This document shows positions 16,829 to 25,105 of a stretch of 64,000 nt of DNA, piece by piece. The number at the start of each line of letters is the position of its first letter. Position 1 is the stretch's first letter. Origin of the DNA: Chryseobacterium angstadtii (GTDB lineage Bacteria > Bacteroidota > Bacteroidia > Flavobacteriales > Weeksellaceae); the NCBI RefSeq assembly GCF_001045465.1, contig NZ_LFND01000003.1, positions 1,116,001-1,180,000 on the forward strand, read 5' to 3'. Both the position numbers and the translations under genes were made by a program. Below the pieces are notes generated by a model that was given only the letters and a program-made list of their open reading frames with translations, made no database searches and was not told where the DNA came from.

Positions 16829-17857
16829 TTATGGTATTAAATTCATTCTGATCAGGCTGTTTGCCGTTGCCAGAATAGCTTCTTCAGTAGGGCGGGGTTT
16901 CCATCCCAGCATAGTCGTTGCTTTCTGGTTGCTGGCTCTTTTTACCATTCCCAAATAAGGGGTTACAGCTTTCAGCTTAGGATTAAATATAGCTAATAAT
17001 TTTATAAGCCAGGTAGGTAATTCTCGGGAAGGAACTTTGGCTGCTTTTTGACCCAGGTTTTTTCTGAGTACCTGAGCGGTTTCCAATAATGAATAACCAT
17101 CTCCGGCAACAGCTATAAAACGCTGTCCGTTAGCCTGTGGCATAGTCATGGCTTTGAAATGAAGATCAGCAACATCGCGTACATCCACATATCCGGATAT
17201 AATTTTAGGGCAGGCTTTCATTTCTCCATTCAGCATTTGCTTAATATTTTGAATAGAATGTGAAAAGTCATCTGCCAGAATAGGTCCCAGGACTCCTGTA
17301 GGATTTACTACAGAAAGTTCCATTCCTGCCCCTTCAGTTTTTATATATTCCCACGCCGCTTTTTCAGAGATGGTCTTGGATTTCTGGTAGGGGAATACGG
17401 TATCATTCAGTACTGTCCAGTCTTCTTCGGTATACGGTGTTGTTTTTACCGTTCCATATCCTACAGCCCCGAAAGCAGAAGTAAGTACGACTCTTTTCAC
17501 ACCTGCTTTCCTGGCCGCTTTCAGGACGAAAAGAACTCCGTTTTTGGCCGGAATTACAAAATCATCTTCTGTGGTGGCATCTGTGTACGGTGTAGGAGAG
17601 GCGACATGAATAACATACTGGCAGCCTTCAGCCGCTTTTTCCCAGCCTGATTCATCCAGCAGATCTGCTTCTGCAAATGATAAGTCTTCAAAAGAAGTGA
17701 TTCCGCCTTCTTTCAGCATTTCTTTTAGCAGATCTGATTTTTTAAGTGAACGAAGCGTGGCTTTTACTCTGTATCCGTTATTGAGCAAAGCAATGATACA
17801 GTATGAGGCTATAAAACCTGAACCTCCTGTTACCAAGACTGTTTCTTTATTTTCCAT
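16829..17857 (-). CDS. Extended short-chain dehydrogenase (dihydroflavonol-reductase/aldehyde reductase type)
   Basis: A 342-residue oxidoreductase, first gene of a minus-strand operon. The start is the ATG at 17857 (MENKETVLVTGGSGFIASYC); the longer frame to 17899 adds an unlikely leader. It has the NAD(P) motif TGGSGFIA, RVKATLRSL after beta 2, VIHVASPTPY, and the catalytic YQKSK (YxxxK). The pattern matches NADPH-dependent aldehyde, ketone or dihydroflavonol reductases; substrate unknown. With the AraC gene downstream this looks like an inducible carbonyl-detoxifying operon. Confidence 0.87.
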   Translation of the reverse strand: MENKETVLVTGGSGFIASYCIIALLNNGYRVKATLRSLKKSDLLKEMLKEGGITSFEDLSFAEADLLDESGWEKAAEGCQYVIHVASPTPYTDATTEDDFVIPAKNGVLFVLKAARKAGVKRVVLTSAFGAVGYGTVKTTPYTEEDWTVLNDTVFPYQKSKTISEKAAWEYIKTEGAGMELSVVNPTGVLGPILADDFSHSIQNIKQMLNGEMKACPKIISGYVDVRDVADLHFKAMTMPQANGQRFIAVAGDGYSLLETAQVLRKNLGQKAAKVPSRELPTWLIKLLAIFNPKLKAVTPYLGMVKRASNQKATTMLGWKPRPTEEAILATANSLIRMNLIP

Positions 17858-17992
17858 TATTAAAAATTTTATAATACAAATTTCTAAAATGACAGGCATA
17901 AAGACTTTGCTGTAAAGTCCAATCTTGTTTGTTGTTAAGTTCAGAATAAATCAGTTTTTTCTTTACAGTTCTTTTTTATCCGGATATCATAA

Positions 17993-18026
17993 CAAAAAAT
18001 ACCGGGCTCTTGAGAAACCCGGTATT
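17993..18026 (-). terminator. Terminator of beta-barrel gene 2
   Basis: Stem AATACCGGG (17998-18006) with CCCGGTATT (18018-18026), followed on the minus strand by TTTTTTG. It lies 22 bp past the stop codon at 18049. Confidence 0.85.
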
Positions 18027-18048
18027 CACTTTGAAAATATATATAATA

Positions 18049-18744
18049 TTATTTGAATTTGTAAGCTACACCCACCTGGAATGCATTGTTTCTGACAGTA
18101 TCTCCGTTGTTGCTCTTATAAATATCCGTTACTCCGGCAACAAATCTGGCAGTTACGCCAAAGTTCTGCGTGAAATAATATCCGGCTCCGATACCAATCC
18201 CAAAATTGAATTTATTGTATAAATCCATATTAATTTTGTTTGAAAATTCTCTGTGGGTAGTCGTTGTAATATTTCCGTTAGTTTCTGTGTAGGTCTCGTC
18301 TCCTTTTGATCTTCCACCCAATAATAATCCGAATTCCGGTCCTGCTTCTACATAAAGCTGAGGAAGAATATTATACTGTACCATTAGAGGAAGTGTAATA
18401 TAATTTAAAGTCAATTTATAATCATATTCCTGTCTGGAACTGTAAGAATTTGAATTATATCTATTTCTGTCTTCTGTTTTAGAACCTAGCTGGCTAAAAA
18501 GAACTTCCGGCTGAATACTGAATTTTTCAGCGACAGGAATATTAACGAAAATACCTGCATTAAACCCCGCCTTCAGTCTCTGGTCATTCTCATAGTAATC
18601 ATAGTAACCGTCTTTCTTTGTTAAGGTAGATCCGTTTAATCCCCCTTTAACTCCGAAGGTAACAGGAGAAGAAGATTTCGTTTTTTCCTGTGCATTCACC
18701 AATAAGCTTCCTGCAAATGCTAATACAATAATTAGTCTTTTCAT
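18049..18744 (-). CDS. Outer-membrane beta-barrel protein (porin/PorT-like family), paralogue 2
   Basis: A 231-residue protein with signal peptide MKRLIIVLAFAGSLLVNAQ and the paralogue-defining segments VTFGVKGGLNGSTL, FSIQPEVLFSQLGSK, NYITLPLMVQYNILPQLYVEAGPEFGLL, GAGYYFTQNFGVTARFVAGVTDIYKS, ending FQVGVAYKFK with a terminal barrel strand. It is closely related to the next gene at 19068, with near-identical C-terminal strands, so it is probably a tandem duplicate. A sigma-54-like element lies 36-51 bp before the ATG. Confidence 0.88.
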   Translation of the reverse strand: MKRLIIVLAFAGSLLVNAQEKTKSSSPVTFGVKGGLNGSTLTKKDGYYDYYENDQRLKAGFNAGIFVNIPVAEKFSIQPEVLFSQLGSKTEDRNRYNSNSYSSRQEYDYKLTLNYITLPLMVQYNILPQLYVEAGPEFGLLLGGRSKGDETYTETNGNITTTTHREFSNKINMDLYNKFNFGIGIGAGYYFTQNFGVTARFVAGVTDIYKSNNGDTVRNNAFQVGVAYKFK

Positions 18745-18779
18745 GATTTTTAAAGTTTAAACTTGTAGTCCACATGGTA

Positions 18780-18796
18780 TCAAAATTCCCGCCAAA
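18780..18796 (-). promoter_or_regulatory. Sigma-54-like promoter of beta-barrel gene 2
   Basis: Minus strand TTTGGCGGGAATTTTGA: GG (18792-18793) lies exactly 10 nt from GA (18780-18781) at the -12 position. The -12 base is A instead of the consensus C. The predicted leader is about 24 nt. Confidence 0.45.
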
Positions 18797-18827
18797 GGGA
18801 ATAAACTGATAAAAATCATATTTCAAG

Positions 18828-18941
18828 GCGAAAAGGTCAGGTTTAAATGAATAAACCTGACCTTCTCTATTGAAATCAATTTATATATGAAGAAACTTTA
18901 GCCCTCCGACTGAAATATAAAATCTCCAGTTTTCCGGCTAA
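18828..18941 (-). ncRNA. Candidate orphan transcript: sigma-54-like promoter followed by a terminator, no ORF
   Basis: Between the terminator of beta-barrel gene 3 and the promoter of gene 2, the minus strand has a good sigma-54-like promoter (18952-18967). A 13-bp perfect stem-loop at 18833-18864 ends in a short T run. The roughly 110 nt between them contains no convincing ORF. This could encode a small RNA, or be the promoter and terminator of a deleted fourth paralogue. Confidence 0.3.
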
Positions 18942-18951
18942 TTCTATATAC

Positions 18952-18967
18952 GCAAACTTCTTGCCAA
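18952..18967 (-). promoter_or_regulatory. Orphan sigma-54-like promoter
   Basis: Minus strand TTTGGCAAGAAGTTTGC plus flanking TTTT: GG (18964-18965) and GC (18952-18953) are 10 nt apart, the best match of the four along with the one at 15136. It lies over 200 bp from the next ATG, with a terminator-like hairpin in between. Confidence 0.55.
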
Positions 18968-18992
18968 AACCTCGGAAATGAGCTTTAAATAA

Positions 18993-19024
18993 CAAAAAAG
19001 CCGAATTAAATGAATAATCCGACT
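18993..19024 (-). terminator. Terminator of beta-barrel gene 3
   Basis: Stem 19016-19024 with 18999-19007 (two wobble pairs) followed on the minus strand by TTTTTTG, 44 bp after the stop at 19068. Its loop (ATTCATTTA) resembles that of the hairpin at 18833, pointing to a duplicated unit. Confidence 0.75.
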
Positions 19025-19067
19025 TTTTCTATTAAATATAAAATTTGTTACTGAATGTTGAAGCTTA

Positions 19068-19697
19068 TTATTTGAATTTATAAGCTAGTCCTACCTGGAA
19101 TGTATTGTTTCTTATAGCATCACCAGAATTATCTTTGAAAATATCAGTTACTCCAGCTACATATCTGGCTGTAATTCCAAAGTTTTGAGTGAAATAATAT
19201 CCTGCACCAAGACCGATTCCAAAGTTGAATGTTTTCAGATCATCTTTGTAGTTATCAGAAGTGGTAGAGTTACCATTATTCTCGTTTTTAATTTTATTTT
19301 TTGCACTTACCATGAATCCGAATTCAGGACCTGCTTCTACAAATAGATTAGGGATCAGGTTGTACTGGAACATTACCGGTACCGTGATATAATCTAACTT
19401 AGTTGAAGAAGAAAACTTGGTTCCTAAAACAGTGTAATCTGCTTTTGATCCATATTGAGAGTACAATACCTCCGGCTGGATGCTGAATGATTCTGCCACT
19501 GGAATGTTTGCAAATACACCTGCGTTGAAACCGATTTTAGATTTTTGATCGTCTAAACCTTCGTCTTTAGAAAGAGAAGATACGTTCATACCCCCTTTCA
19601 CACCGAATGTTACCGGGTTAGAAGAAGATTTTTGAGTCTGCTGAGCGAATGCCAGTGAACTTGCAGTTACTGCTAATCCTAAAATTAACTTTTTCAT
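19068..19697 (-). CDS. Outer-membrane beta-barrel protein (porin/PorT-like family), paralogue 3
   Basis: A 209-residue protein with signal peptide MKKLILGLAVTASSLAFAQ, followed by VTFGVKGGMNVSSLS, FSIQPEVLYSQYGSK, LDYITVPVMFQYNLIPNLFVEAGPEFGFM, GAGYYFTQNFGITARYVAGVTDIFKD and the terminal strand FQVGLAYKFK. It is shorter than paralogue 2 in the central loops but otherwise the same fold. It is followed by its own terminator and preceded by a sigma-54-like element, so each barrel gene seems to be its own transcription unit. Confidence 0.88.
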   Translation of the reverse strand: MKKLILGLAVTASSLAFAQQTQKSSSNPVTFGVKGGMNVSSLSKDEGLDDQKSKIGFNAGVFANIPVAESFSIQPEVLYSQYGSKADYTVLGTKFSSSTKLDYITVPVMFQYNLIPNLFVEAGPEFGFMVSAKNKIKNENNGNSTTSDNYKDDLKTFNFGIGLGAGYYFTQNFGITARYVAGVTDIFKDNSGDAIRNNTFQVGLAYKFK

Positions 19698-19784
19698 AAC
19701 TTTAATTTTTTAATATTTTACTATTTATAATTTTAAATTTTACTACCGTCAAACCTTACTACTGAGTTTGACGCAGAGTATCTT

Positions 19785-19801
19785 TCAAATTGCTTGCCAA
19801 A
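19785..19801 (-). promoter_or_regulatory. Sigma-54-like promoter of beta-barrel gene 3
   Basis: Minus strand TTTGGCAAGCAATTTGA: GG (19797-19798) and GA (19785-19786) 10 nt apart. It shares TTTGGCAAG with the elements at 15136 and 18952. Predicted start is about 75 nt upstream of the ATG. Confidence 0.5.
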
Positions 19802-19822
19802 AATAATTGACATGATAAAAGT

Positions 19823-19856
19823 CAATAAAAAAACAGCTTAGTGAATAAGCTGTTTT
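19823..19856 (-). terminator. Terminator of aroB
   Basis: Perfect 10-bp stem AAACAGCTTA (19831-19840) with TAAGCTGTTT (19846-19855); the minus-strand side runs into TTTTATTG. About 120 bp after the aroB stop. Confidence 0.75.
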
Positions 19857-19976
19857 ACATAAAGTGTGCTGATAATCAGTTAATTAAAATATCTATCAAA
19901 CGTTTGTTTAGAAAAGATCTAAATTGTTTTATTCACTTCAATAGGGATTAATTAAAAGAATTTCCCAGGGAAATAT

Positions 19977-21023
19977 CTATTTATCATTCAATTTTCTGTA
20001 GAAATCCAAAGATTTCAGAATATTTTTCTGGCTGCACTGGTAATCATAGGTGCACGAACCTATCCCGGAAAGCAAAGAAAAATTGATTTTACTGTCTGTA
20101 TTCTTTTTATCATTCAATAAAAGAGCAGTGATGCTTTCATCCGTAAAGTCACTGATATCAAGGTATGGATAATACCTCTGAATATTTTCAATAATAAAAG
20201 CAGCATCCTCTTCCGTAATCAGATCTTCAAGACGGGCAAGGTGAGCCTCACAGATCATTCCCATAGCAACTGCCTCGCCATGCAGGATAGGATTTCCCTG
20301 GCTCAGACAAAGACTTTCTACGGAATGTCCGATAGTATGCCCGAAATTCAGGGTCTTTCTGATGTTTCTTTCATGAAAATCTTTTTCTACCACATCCTGT
20401 TTGATATCCATCGAGATTTGAATATGCGGAACCACGGTTTCCACATCCAGCTTCTGAATCCTGATCAGGCTGTCCCAATGTGCTTTATCGGCAATAAGAC
20501 CATGCTTCAGCATTTCTGCAAAACCACTGCGAAGTTCTTTAAACGGAAGCGTTTCTAAAAATTTAGGATAAATAAAGATCTGCTCAGGAAAAGCAAAAGT
20601 ACCTACCATATTTTTATAATGCATCAGATCTATCCCTGTTTTTCCTCCTATGGAAGCATCACACATGGATAAAAGGGTAGTGGGAATATTAATAAACTGT
20701 ATCCCTCTCTTATAAGTAGATGCTATAAAACCGCCCATATCTGTGATAACGCCTCCACCGAGATTGATGACAAGGGCTTTTCTGTCCGCCTGCATTTCCG
20801 TCAGAATCTCCCAAAGCTGGTTGGCCGTCTGAATATTTTTCATTTCTTCACCCGCCTCAATCTCTAAAATTTCAAAGCCCAGGTCTGTTTCCATGTTGCC
20901 TAAAAGAACCGGAAGACAATATTCATGGGTGTTTTCATCAACTAAAATAAAGATTTTACTGAAAGATTTTTCGTGTAAAAAGCTGTTTAATTGGGAAAAA
21001 TCATCGTTTAATATTGTTATCAT
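19977..21023 (-). CDS. aroB: 3-dehydroquinate synthase
   Basis: A 348-residue cytoplasmic enzyme that converts DAHP to 3-dehydroquinate in the shikimate pathway, using NAD and a divalent metal. Seen are the NAD-binding NLGGGVITDMGGF, the hallmark YKRGIQFINIPTTLLSMCDASIGGKTGID, and the metal-binding histidines in GHTIGHSVESL and HGEAVAMGM plus the earlier Glu of FAEMLKHGLI. Length is normal. It is divergent from the pseudouridine synthase gene with a 102-bp shared control region. Confidence 0.96.
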   Translation of the reverse strand: MITILNDDFSQLNSFLHEKSFSKIFILVDENTHEYCLPVLLGNMETDLGFEILEIEAGEEMKNIQTANQLWEILTEMQADRKALVINLGGGVITDMGGFIASTYKRGIQFINIPTTLLSMCDASIGGKTGIDLMHYKNMVGTFAFPEQIFIYPKFLETLPFKELRSGFAEMLKHGLIADKAHWDSLIRIQKLDVETVVPHIQISMDIKQDVVEKDFHERNIRKTLNFGHTIGHSVESLCLSQGNPILHGEAVAMGMICEAHLARLEDLITEEDAAFIIENIQRYYPYLDISDFTDESITALLLNDKKNTDSKINFSLLSGIGSCTYDYQCSQKNILKSLDFYRKLNDK

Positions 21024-21062
21024 TTATTGGAGTTTCTTTAAAATTAAAATAAAACTATTCTG

Positions 21063-21070
21063 CAAAGTTA
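21063..21070 (-). promoter_or_regulatory. -7 promoter element of aroB
   Basis: TAACTTTG on the minus strand matches TAnnTTTG and lies 40 bp upstream of the aroB ATG. Confidence 0.6.
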
Positions 21071-21103
21071 TGATTCTTAATTTTTAACTCGTAACTAAAT
21101 TAC

Positions 21104-21111
21104 TATCTTTG
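21104..21111 (+). promoter_or_regulatory. -7 promoter element of the pseudouridine synthase gene
   Basis: TATCTTTG followed by CAG, 14 bp before the ATG at 21126. Together with the element at 21063 it makes a compact pair of divergent promoters. Confidence 0.6.
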
Positions 21112-21125
21112 CAGAAATTTTTAGC

Positions 21126-22307
21126 ATGAGCAGAGATAACAACAATTCAGAAAGACCAAAAAGACCAAGAATTTCAACAAGAAAAAGTTCTGATGATTCT
21201 CGTGCTTCTAGATCTGGAAATTCTTCAGGATCAAAACCTTTTAAGAAACCATTTCCAAAAGCTGGCGAAAGAAATTTCGACCATAAAGGAAGTAATTCAA
21301 AATTTGAAAATAAATCGTTCAAAAGAAATGATGGTTCAGCCAACAGAGACGAAGATCAGGGATCAAAATCTGAAAGCAGAGCGTACATCACCAATTCCAG
21401 CGAAGGACGTGAAAGAAAAACTTTCGGAAAACCAGCTCCAAAAAGAGGCGGAAAGAATTTTGATACCAGAGACAAGTATGAAAGAGGCAGCCTGAAATAT
21501 GGAAGAAGACCATCCGGCGGGGATGACAGAAATGAAGACAAGGCAAGATCTTTTGTACAGAAAAGAAGGTTGAACAAGATTGACAAAGATGTTCATAAAG
21601 ATACCATCCGTCTTAACAAGTATATCGCCAACTCCGGAATCTGCAGCAGAAGAGAGGCAGACGAACTGATCACGCAGGGACTGGTAGAGGTAAACGGAGT
21701 AGTGGTAACTGAAATGGGATATCAGGTTCAGAAAACCGATAAAGTAATTTTTGACGGACAAGGCATTACCCCTGAAAAGCCGGTATATGTTCTTTTAAAT
21801 AAGCCAAAAGGTTATATTTCTACCACTAAGGACGATAAAGCCAGAAAAACCGTAATGGATCTGGTAGCCAATGCATCGCCATACCGCCTTTTCCCGGTTG
21901 GAAGACTGGACCGTTCTACAACGGGAGTTATTCTTTTAACGAATGACGGGCATATGACGAAAAAGCTGACACATCCTTCTTTTGATGCCAAAAAGATTTA
22001 CCATGTTACCCTGGATAAAAAACTTACCCATGAAGACATGAAACTTATTGCAGAAGGTATTCGTCTTGATGAAGGAGTAGCGGTAGTAGATCAGATTTCA
22101 TTTATTGAAGGAAAACCTAAGAATGAAATCGGGATTGAAATTCATATCGGATGGAACCGTGTGATCAGAAGAATTTTCCAAAGATTAGGATACGAAGTAG
22201 AAGCCTTAGACAGAGTAATGTTTGCCGGAATGACCAAGAAAAACATTAAACGCGGACACTGGAGAATCCTTACAGAACTGGAAGTGAATAATCTTAAAAT
22301 GCTTTAA
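21126..22307 (+). CDS. RsuA/RluB-family rRNA pseudouridine synthase with long basic disordered N terminus
   Basis: A 393-residue RNA-modifying enzyme. Residues 1-155 are disordered and rich in Lys, Arg, Ser, Asn and Gly (a run of KPFKKPF- and RGGKNF-like pieces), far longer than in the Escherichia proteins. An S4 RNA-binding domain follows at about 158-205 (IRLNKYIANSGICSRREADELI), then the catalytic domain with PVYVLLNKPKGYIST and FPVGRLDRSTTGVILLTNDG (catalytic D262), and RVIRRIFQRLGYEVEALDRV near the end. The last motif fits RluB-type enzymes that modify 23S rRNA, but the exact uridine cannot be assigned. The basic tail probably adds RNA affinity. Confidence 0.9.
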   Translation: MSRDNNNSERPKRPRISTRKSSDDSRASRSGNSSGSKPFKKPFPKAGERNFDHKGSNSKFENKSFKRNDGSANRDEDQGSKSESRAYITNSSEGRERKTFGKPAPKRGGKNFDTRDKYERGSLKYGRRPSGGDDRNEDKARSFVQKRRLNKIDKDVHKDTIRLNKYIANSGICSRREADELITQGLVEVNGVVVTEMGYQVQKTDKVIFDGQGITPEKPVYVLLNKPKGYISTTKDDKARKTVMDLVANASPYRLFPVGRLDRSTTGVILLTNDGHMTKKLTHPSFDAKKIYHVTLDKKLTHEDMKLIAEGIRLDEGVAVVDQISFIEGKPKNEIGIEIHIGWNRVIRRIFQRLGYEVEALDRVMFAGMTKKNIKRGHWRILTELEVNNLKML

Positions 22308-22315
22308 TAGGCTGT

Positions 22316-22360
22316 TGTGAATTTCGTGATGCGAGGTTTCGGGTTTCGGGATCTGGATAA
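22316..22360 (+). repeat. Degenerate TTTCGGGTTTCGGG repeat
   Basis: GATGCGAGGTTTCGGGTTT just after the pseudouridine synthase stop resembles the sequence at about 14173-14193. It is one member of a loose dispersed family described at 14158. Confidence 0.4.
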
Positions 22361-22406
22361 TGAATCTTCACAGAAAGCTGAATTCAAAGTAGTATAAGAG
22401 AATGAT

Positions 22407-22446
22407 AAAAAGAGCGCAGAAATTTTACTTCTGCGCTCTTTTGTTT
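22407..22446. terminator. Bidirectional terminator between pseudouridine synthase and amidase genes
   Basis: A 13-bp perfect stem (22410-22422 with 22430-22442, loop ATTTTAC) with an A run on its left and T run on its right, between convergent genes ending at 22307 and 22499. Confidence 0.9.
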
Positions 22447-22498
22447 TTATATGGGTCAAGCTATAATTGGGATTAAAATCCTGTCTTTTCAGAACCTG

Positions 22499-24061
22499 TT
22501 ACTCCTTTAAAAACTGAGGGACTTTTCTTTGCGGATAAGCCTGCTCAAAGGTGTATGCCATATTAATCAGTTTTCCCTCGCTCCATTTTTCAGCAGAAAA
22601 TAAAATCCCGACCGGTAAACCATCAACATAACCCATCGTAAGGGTGATACTTGGATAGCCTGCAATGGCTGCGGCATCTGAACTTCCAAAGGTATAATGA
22701 TCACCGTTTTGTAAATCTGTTTTCCATGCTTCCGTAGTTGTAGGAGAAATAATAGCATCCAGATTGTATTTTTTCATAACAAAATCTATCCCTTTTTCAC
22801 GGCTTCCTGTCTGAGCGGCTTCTACTGCTTTTTTATAATTCTCGTCCTTCGTGCCTTTACTTTTAGCAGCAAGTTCAAGATATTCCTGCCCAAAGTATCT
22901 GAGCTCTTCTTCGTTCTCCTTATTGAAAGCAATCAGTTCATCAATATTCTTTATAGGTCTGTTTTTACCCAACGAAGTAAAATAATCATTCAAACCATCT
23001 TTATATTCAGCAATCATCAACTCCAAAGATTTTTGAATGACTTCTTCAGGAAGAAAATCATTTTCCATTTCAACAATAACAGCGCCCTCAGATTCAAGAT
23101 TCTTTAATGTTTCTGTGAAAAGCACATCTACTTTTTTATCAGCTCCCTGGGTAATTCCTTTCACATAACCTAATCTTTTGCCCTTCAGCCCGGTTAAAGT
23201 AAGATAAGGAGTATAATCTTTATGAATGAATGGGGTGTTTCCAATGGTTTTTGTATCCCTTTTATCTTCTCCCACCATAGTCCCAAGACTTATGGCCACG
23301 TCTCTTACCGTTCTTGCCATTGGGCCTGCTGTATCCTGGGAACTTGAAATAGGAATGATTCCCTGTCTTGAAATTAACCCGACGGTTGGCTTTAATCCTA
23401 CAATTCCATTAATACCCGACGGACAAACTATAGAACCGTTGGTTTCGGTTCCTATGGCAATAATCCCCAGATTGGCTGAAATAGCAGCTCCGGAGCCCGC
23501 ACTGGATCCACAGGTATTTCTGTTCAGAATATAAGGATTTTTGGTAAGTCCGCCCAGCCCGCTCCATCCGCTGGTAGATTTCATGCCTCTGAAGTTGGCC
23601 CATTCACTGAGATTGGTTTTCCCAATAATAACAGCACCGGCTTCTCTTAATTTTTTGACCAGATAACTGTCCTGCAGAGGAAAAGAATTTTTAAGCGCTA
23701 AAGATCCTGCCGTATTGGGCATTTTATCATGGGTATCTATATTATCCTTCAACAGAACAGGAATACCAAACAAAGGTTTATCTTTCAAATTTGGACTGAT
23801 GTGATCCAAAGAATCGGCAATTTTAATGGCATCCGGATTAATGGCAATGACTGAATTGAGTTTTACCCCATTTTTATCAATCTCATCAATTCTTTTCAGA
23901 TAAGCCTCTACAACTTCTTTTACAGAGACTTTTTTATTTTTGTAAAGATTTTGGATTTTCTGAATATCATATTCCAGATATTTAAACTCATTGTCTTTTG
24001 TTTTTTGAGCTTTTCCAAAAACTACCATAAGAAATGCAGCGAGTAAGACCCCTTTTTTCAT
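22499..24061 (-). CDS. Exported amidase (amidase signature family)
   Basis: A 520-residue hydrolase of the Ser-cisSer-Lys amidase family, which cleaves amide bonds. The start is the ATG at 24061 (MKKGVLLAAFLMVVFGKAQ), which gives a signal peptide; the frame to 24079 only adds six residues. Catalytic Lys lies in VLLKDNIDT, the cis-Ser in TCGSSAGSGAAI, and the nucleophile Ser in GTETNGSIVCPSG. The signal peptide places it in the periplasm, which suggests use of extracellular amides or peptide amides. The substrate cannot be told from sequence. Closest known type: GatA-like or peptide amidases. Confidence 0.9.
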   Translation of the reverse strand: MKKGVLLAAFLMVVFGKAQKTKDNEFKYLEYDIQKIQNLYKNKKVSVKEVVEAYLKRIDEIDKNGVKLNSVIAINPDAIKIADSLDHISPNLKDKPLFGIPVLLKDNIDTHDKMPNTAGSLALKNSFPLQDSYLVKKLREAGAVIIGKTNLSEWANFRGMKSTSGWSGLGGLTKNPYILNRNTCGSSAGSGAAISANLGIIAIGTETNGSIVCPSGINGIVGLKPTVGLISRQGIIPISSSQDTAGPMARTVRDVAISLGTMVGEDKRDTKTIGNTPFIHKDYTPYLTLTGLKGKRLGYVKGITQGADKKVDVLFTETLKNLESEGAVIVEMENDFLPEEVIQKSLELMIAEYKDGLNDYFTSLGKNRPIKNIDELIAFNKENEEELRYFGQEYLELAAKSKGTKDENYKKAVEAAQTGSREKGIDFVMKKYNLDAIISPTTTEAWKTDLQNGDHYTFGSSDAAAIAGYPSITLTMGYVDGLPVGILFSAEKWSEGKLINMAYTFEQAYPQRKVPQFLKE

Positions 24062-24243
24062 GTCATGTATTTCTTTCAAATATAGATAATTATCTTAAAA
24101 AATGATGTTGCAAATTGGTTGCAAATTCGAAATTTTAAGTTTCCGGGCAGAAGCCGGAGTAAGTACAACAAGATTATGTAGGCTCTGATTGCCCTTCTCT
24201 GAAGGATTGAATTTTTGCACCTCAAAAAGACGGGGTAGTAAAA

Positions 24244-24280
24244 CAAAAAAGACGCAGAGAAAAAATCCCGCGTCTTTATA
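24244..24280 (-). terminator. Terminator of pncA
   Basis: Stem AAAGACGC (24248-24255) with GCGTCTTT (24270-24277), with an A-rich left flank giving a T run on the minus strand, about 50 bp past the pncA stop. Confidence 0.7.
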
Positions 24281-24330
24281 ACCTGTTTTTATTTTATTAA
24301 GCTGAAAAGTTACTTTTCTTAATGTAAAAA

Positions 24331-24936
24331 CTATCCAAGAACCGTAACACCCTTCTGAATCATATCATAAATTGCATCTCTGCCATTATCCGGCTTTACA
24401 TTCACTGCTTTGGTTCCGTTGAAATGCAGGCAGGTGATATAACCATTTGCCACGGCATCCTGACAGGTAAATTTTACACAGTAATCCATAGCGAGGCCTA
24501 CCACTTCCAGCAATTGAATTTCATGGTATTTCAGGAAATCATCCAGCCCTGTCTTCATAAAGTGATTGTTATCCTGAAAACCACTGTAGCTGTCGATTTC
24601 TGTATTTTTTCCTTTTTGAATGATGTGGGTTACTTTATCTCTGTTCAGATCTTTGTGGAATTCTGCTCCGAAAGTTCCCTGAACACAGTGATCCGGCCAC
24701 ATAAACTGCGGAACCCCGTTCAGAATAATACTTTCACCCACTTTCCGGTTATTATTGCTTGCAAAACTTTTATGATCAGCAGGATGCCAGTCCTGAGTGA
24801 GAACAATTTGGTCATATTCATTTTCTTCCATCAGAAGATTGATATAAGGAATCACTTCATTGGCTCCCGGAACTGCTAATGCGCCGCCTTCACAGAAATC
24901 ATTCTGTACATCTACGATTATTAACGCTTTTTTCAT
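24331..24936 (-). CDS. pncA: Nicotinamidase
   Basis: A 201-residue isochorismatase-fold hydrolase that converts nicotinamide to nicotinate for NAD salvage. The start is the ATG at 24936 (MKKALIIVDVQNDF); the longer frame to 25002 is a poor leader. Catalytic triad D9, K108 (QKGKN) and C153 (GLAMDYCVK) are present. The metal ligands D49, H51 (DWHPADH) and H55 are present, with the typical MWPDHCVQGTFGAEF segment. Transcribed alone, divergent from the helicase gene. Confidence 0.93.
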   Translation of the reverse strand: MKKALIIVDVQNDFCEGGALAVPGANEVIPYINLLMEENEYDQIVLTQDWHPADHKSFASNNNRKVGESIILNGVPQFMWPDHCVQGTFGAEFHKDLNRDKVTHIIQKGKNTEIDSYSGFQDNNHFMKTGLDDFLKYHEIQLLEVVGLAMDYCVKFTCQDAVANGYITCLHFNGTKAVNVKPDNGRDAIYDMIQKGVTVLG

Positions 24937-25080
24937 ATTTAGATTTCTCGAATTTTGGATAAATTTACTCAAAAAACCGACCAAAACGGAATTATCGGAC
25001 AAATCGGCAATATAAAATTTTTAAAAGAAAATAATTTCAATCCTTGTTCGGTTTCGGCGGCCAGCCAAATATCAATAGCT

Positions 25081-25088
25081 TATCTTTG
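25081..25088 (+). promoter_or_regulatory. -7 promoter element of the DEAD-box helicase gene
   Basis: TATCTTTG 17 bp before the ATG at 25106, an exact match to TAnnTTTG, followed by CAG as at 21104. Confidence 0.6.
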
Positions 25089-25105
25089 CAGCAAATAAGT
25101 ATTTT

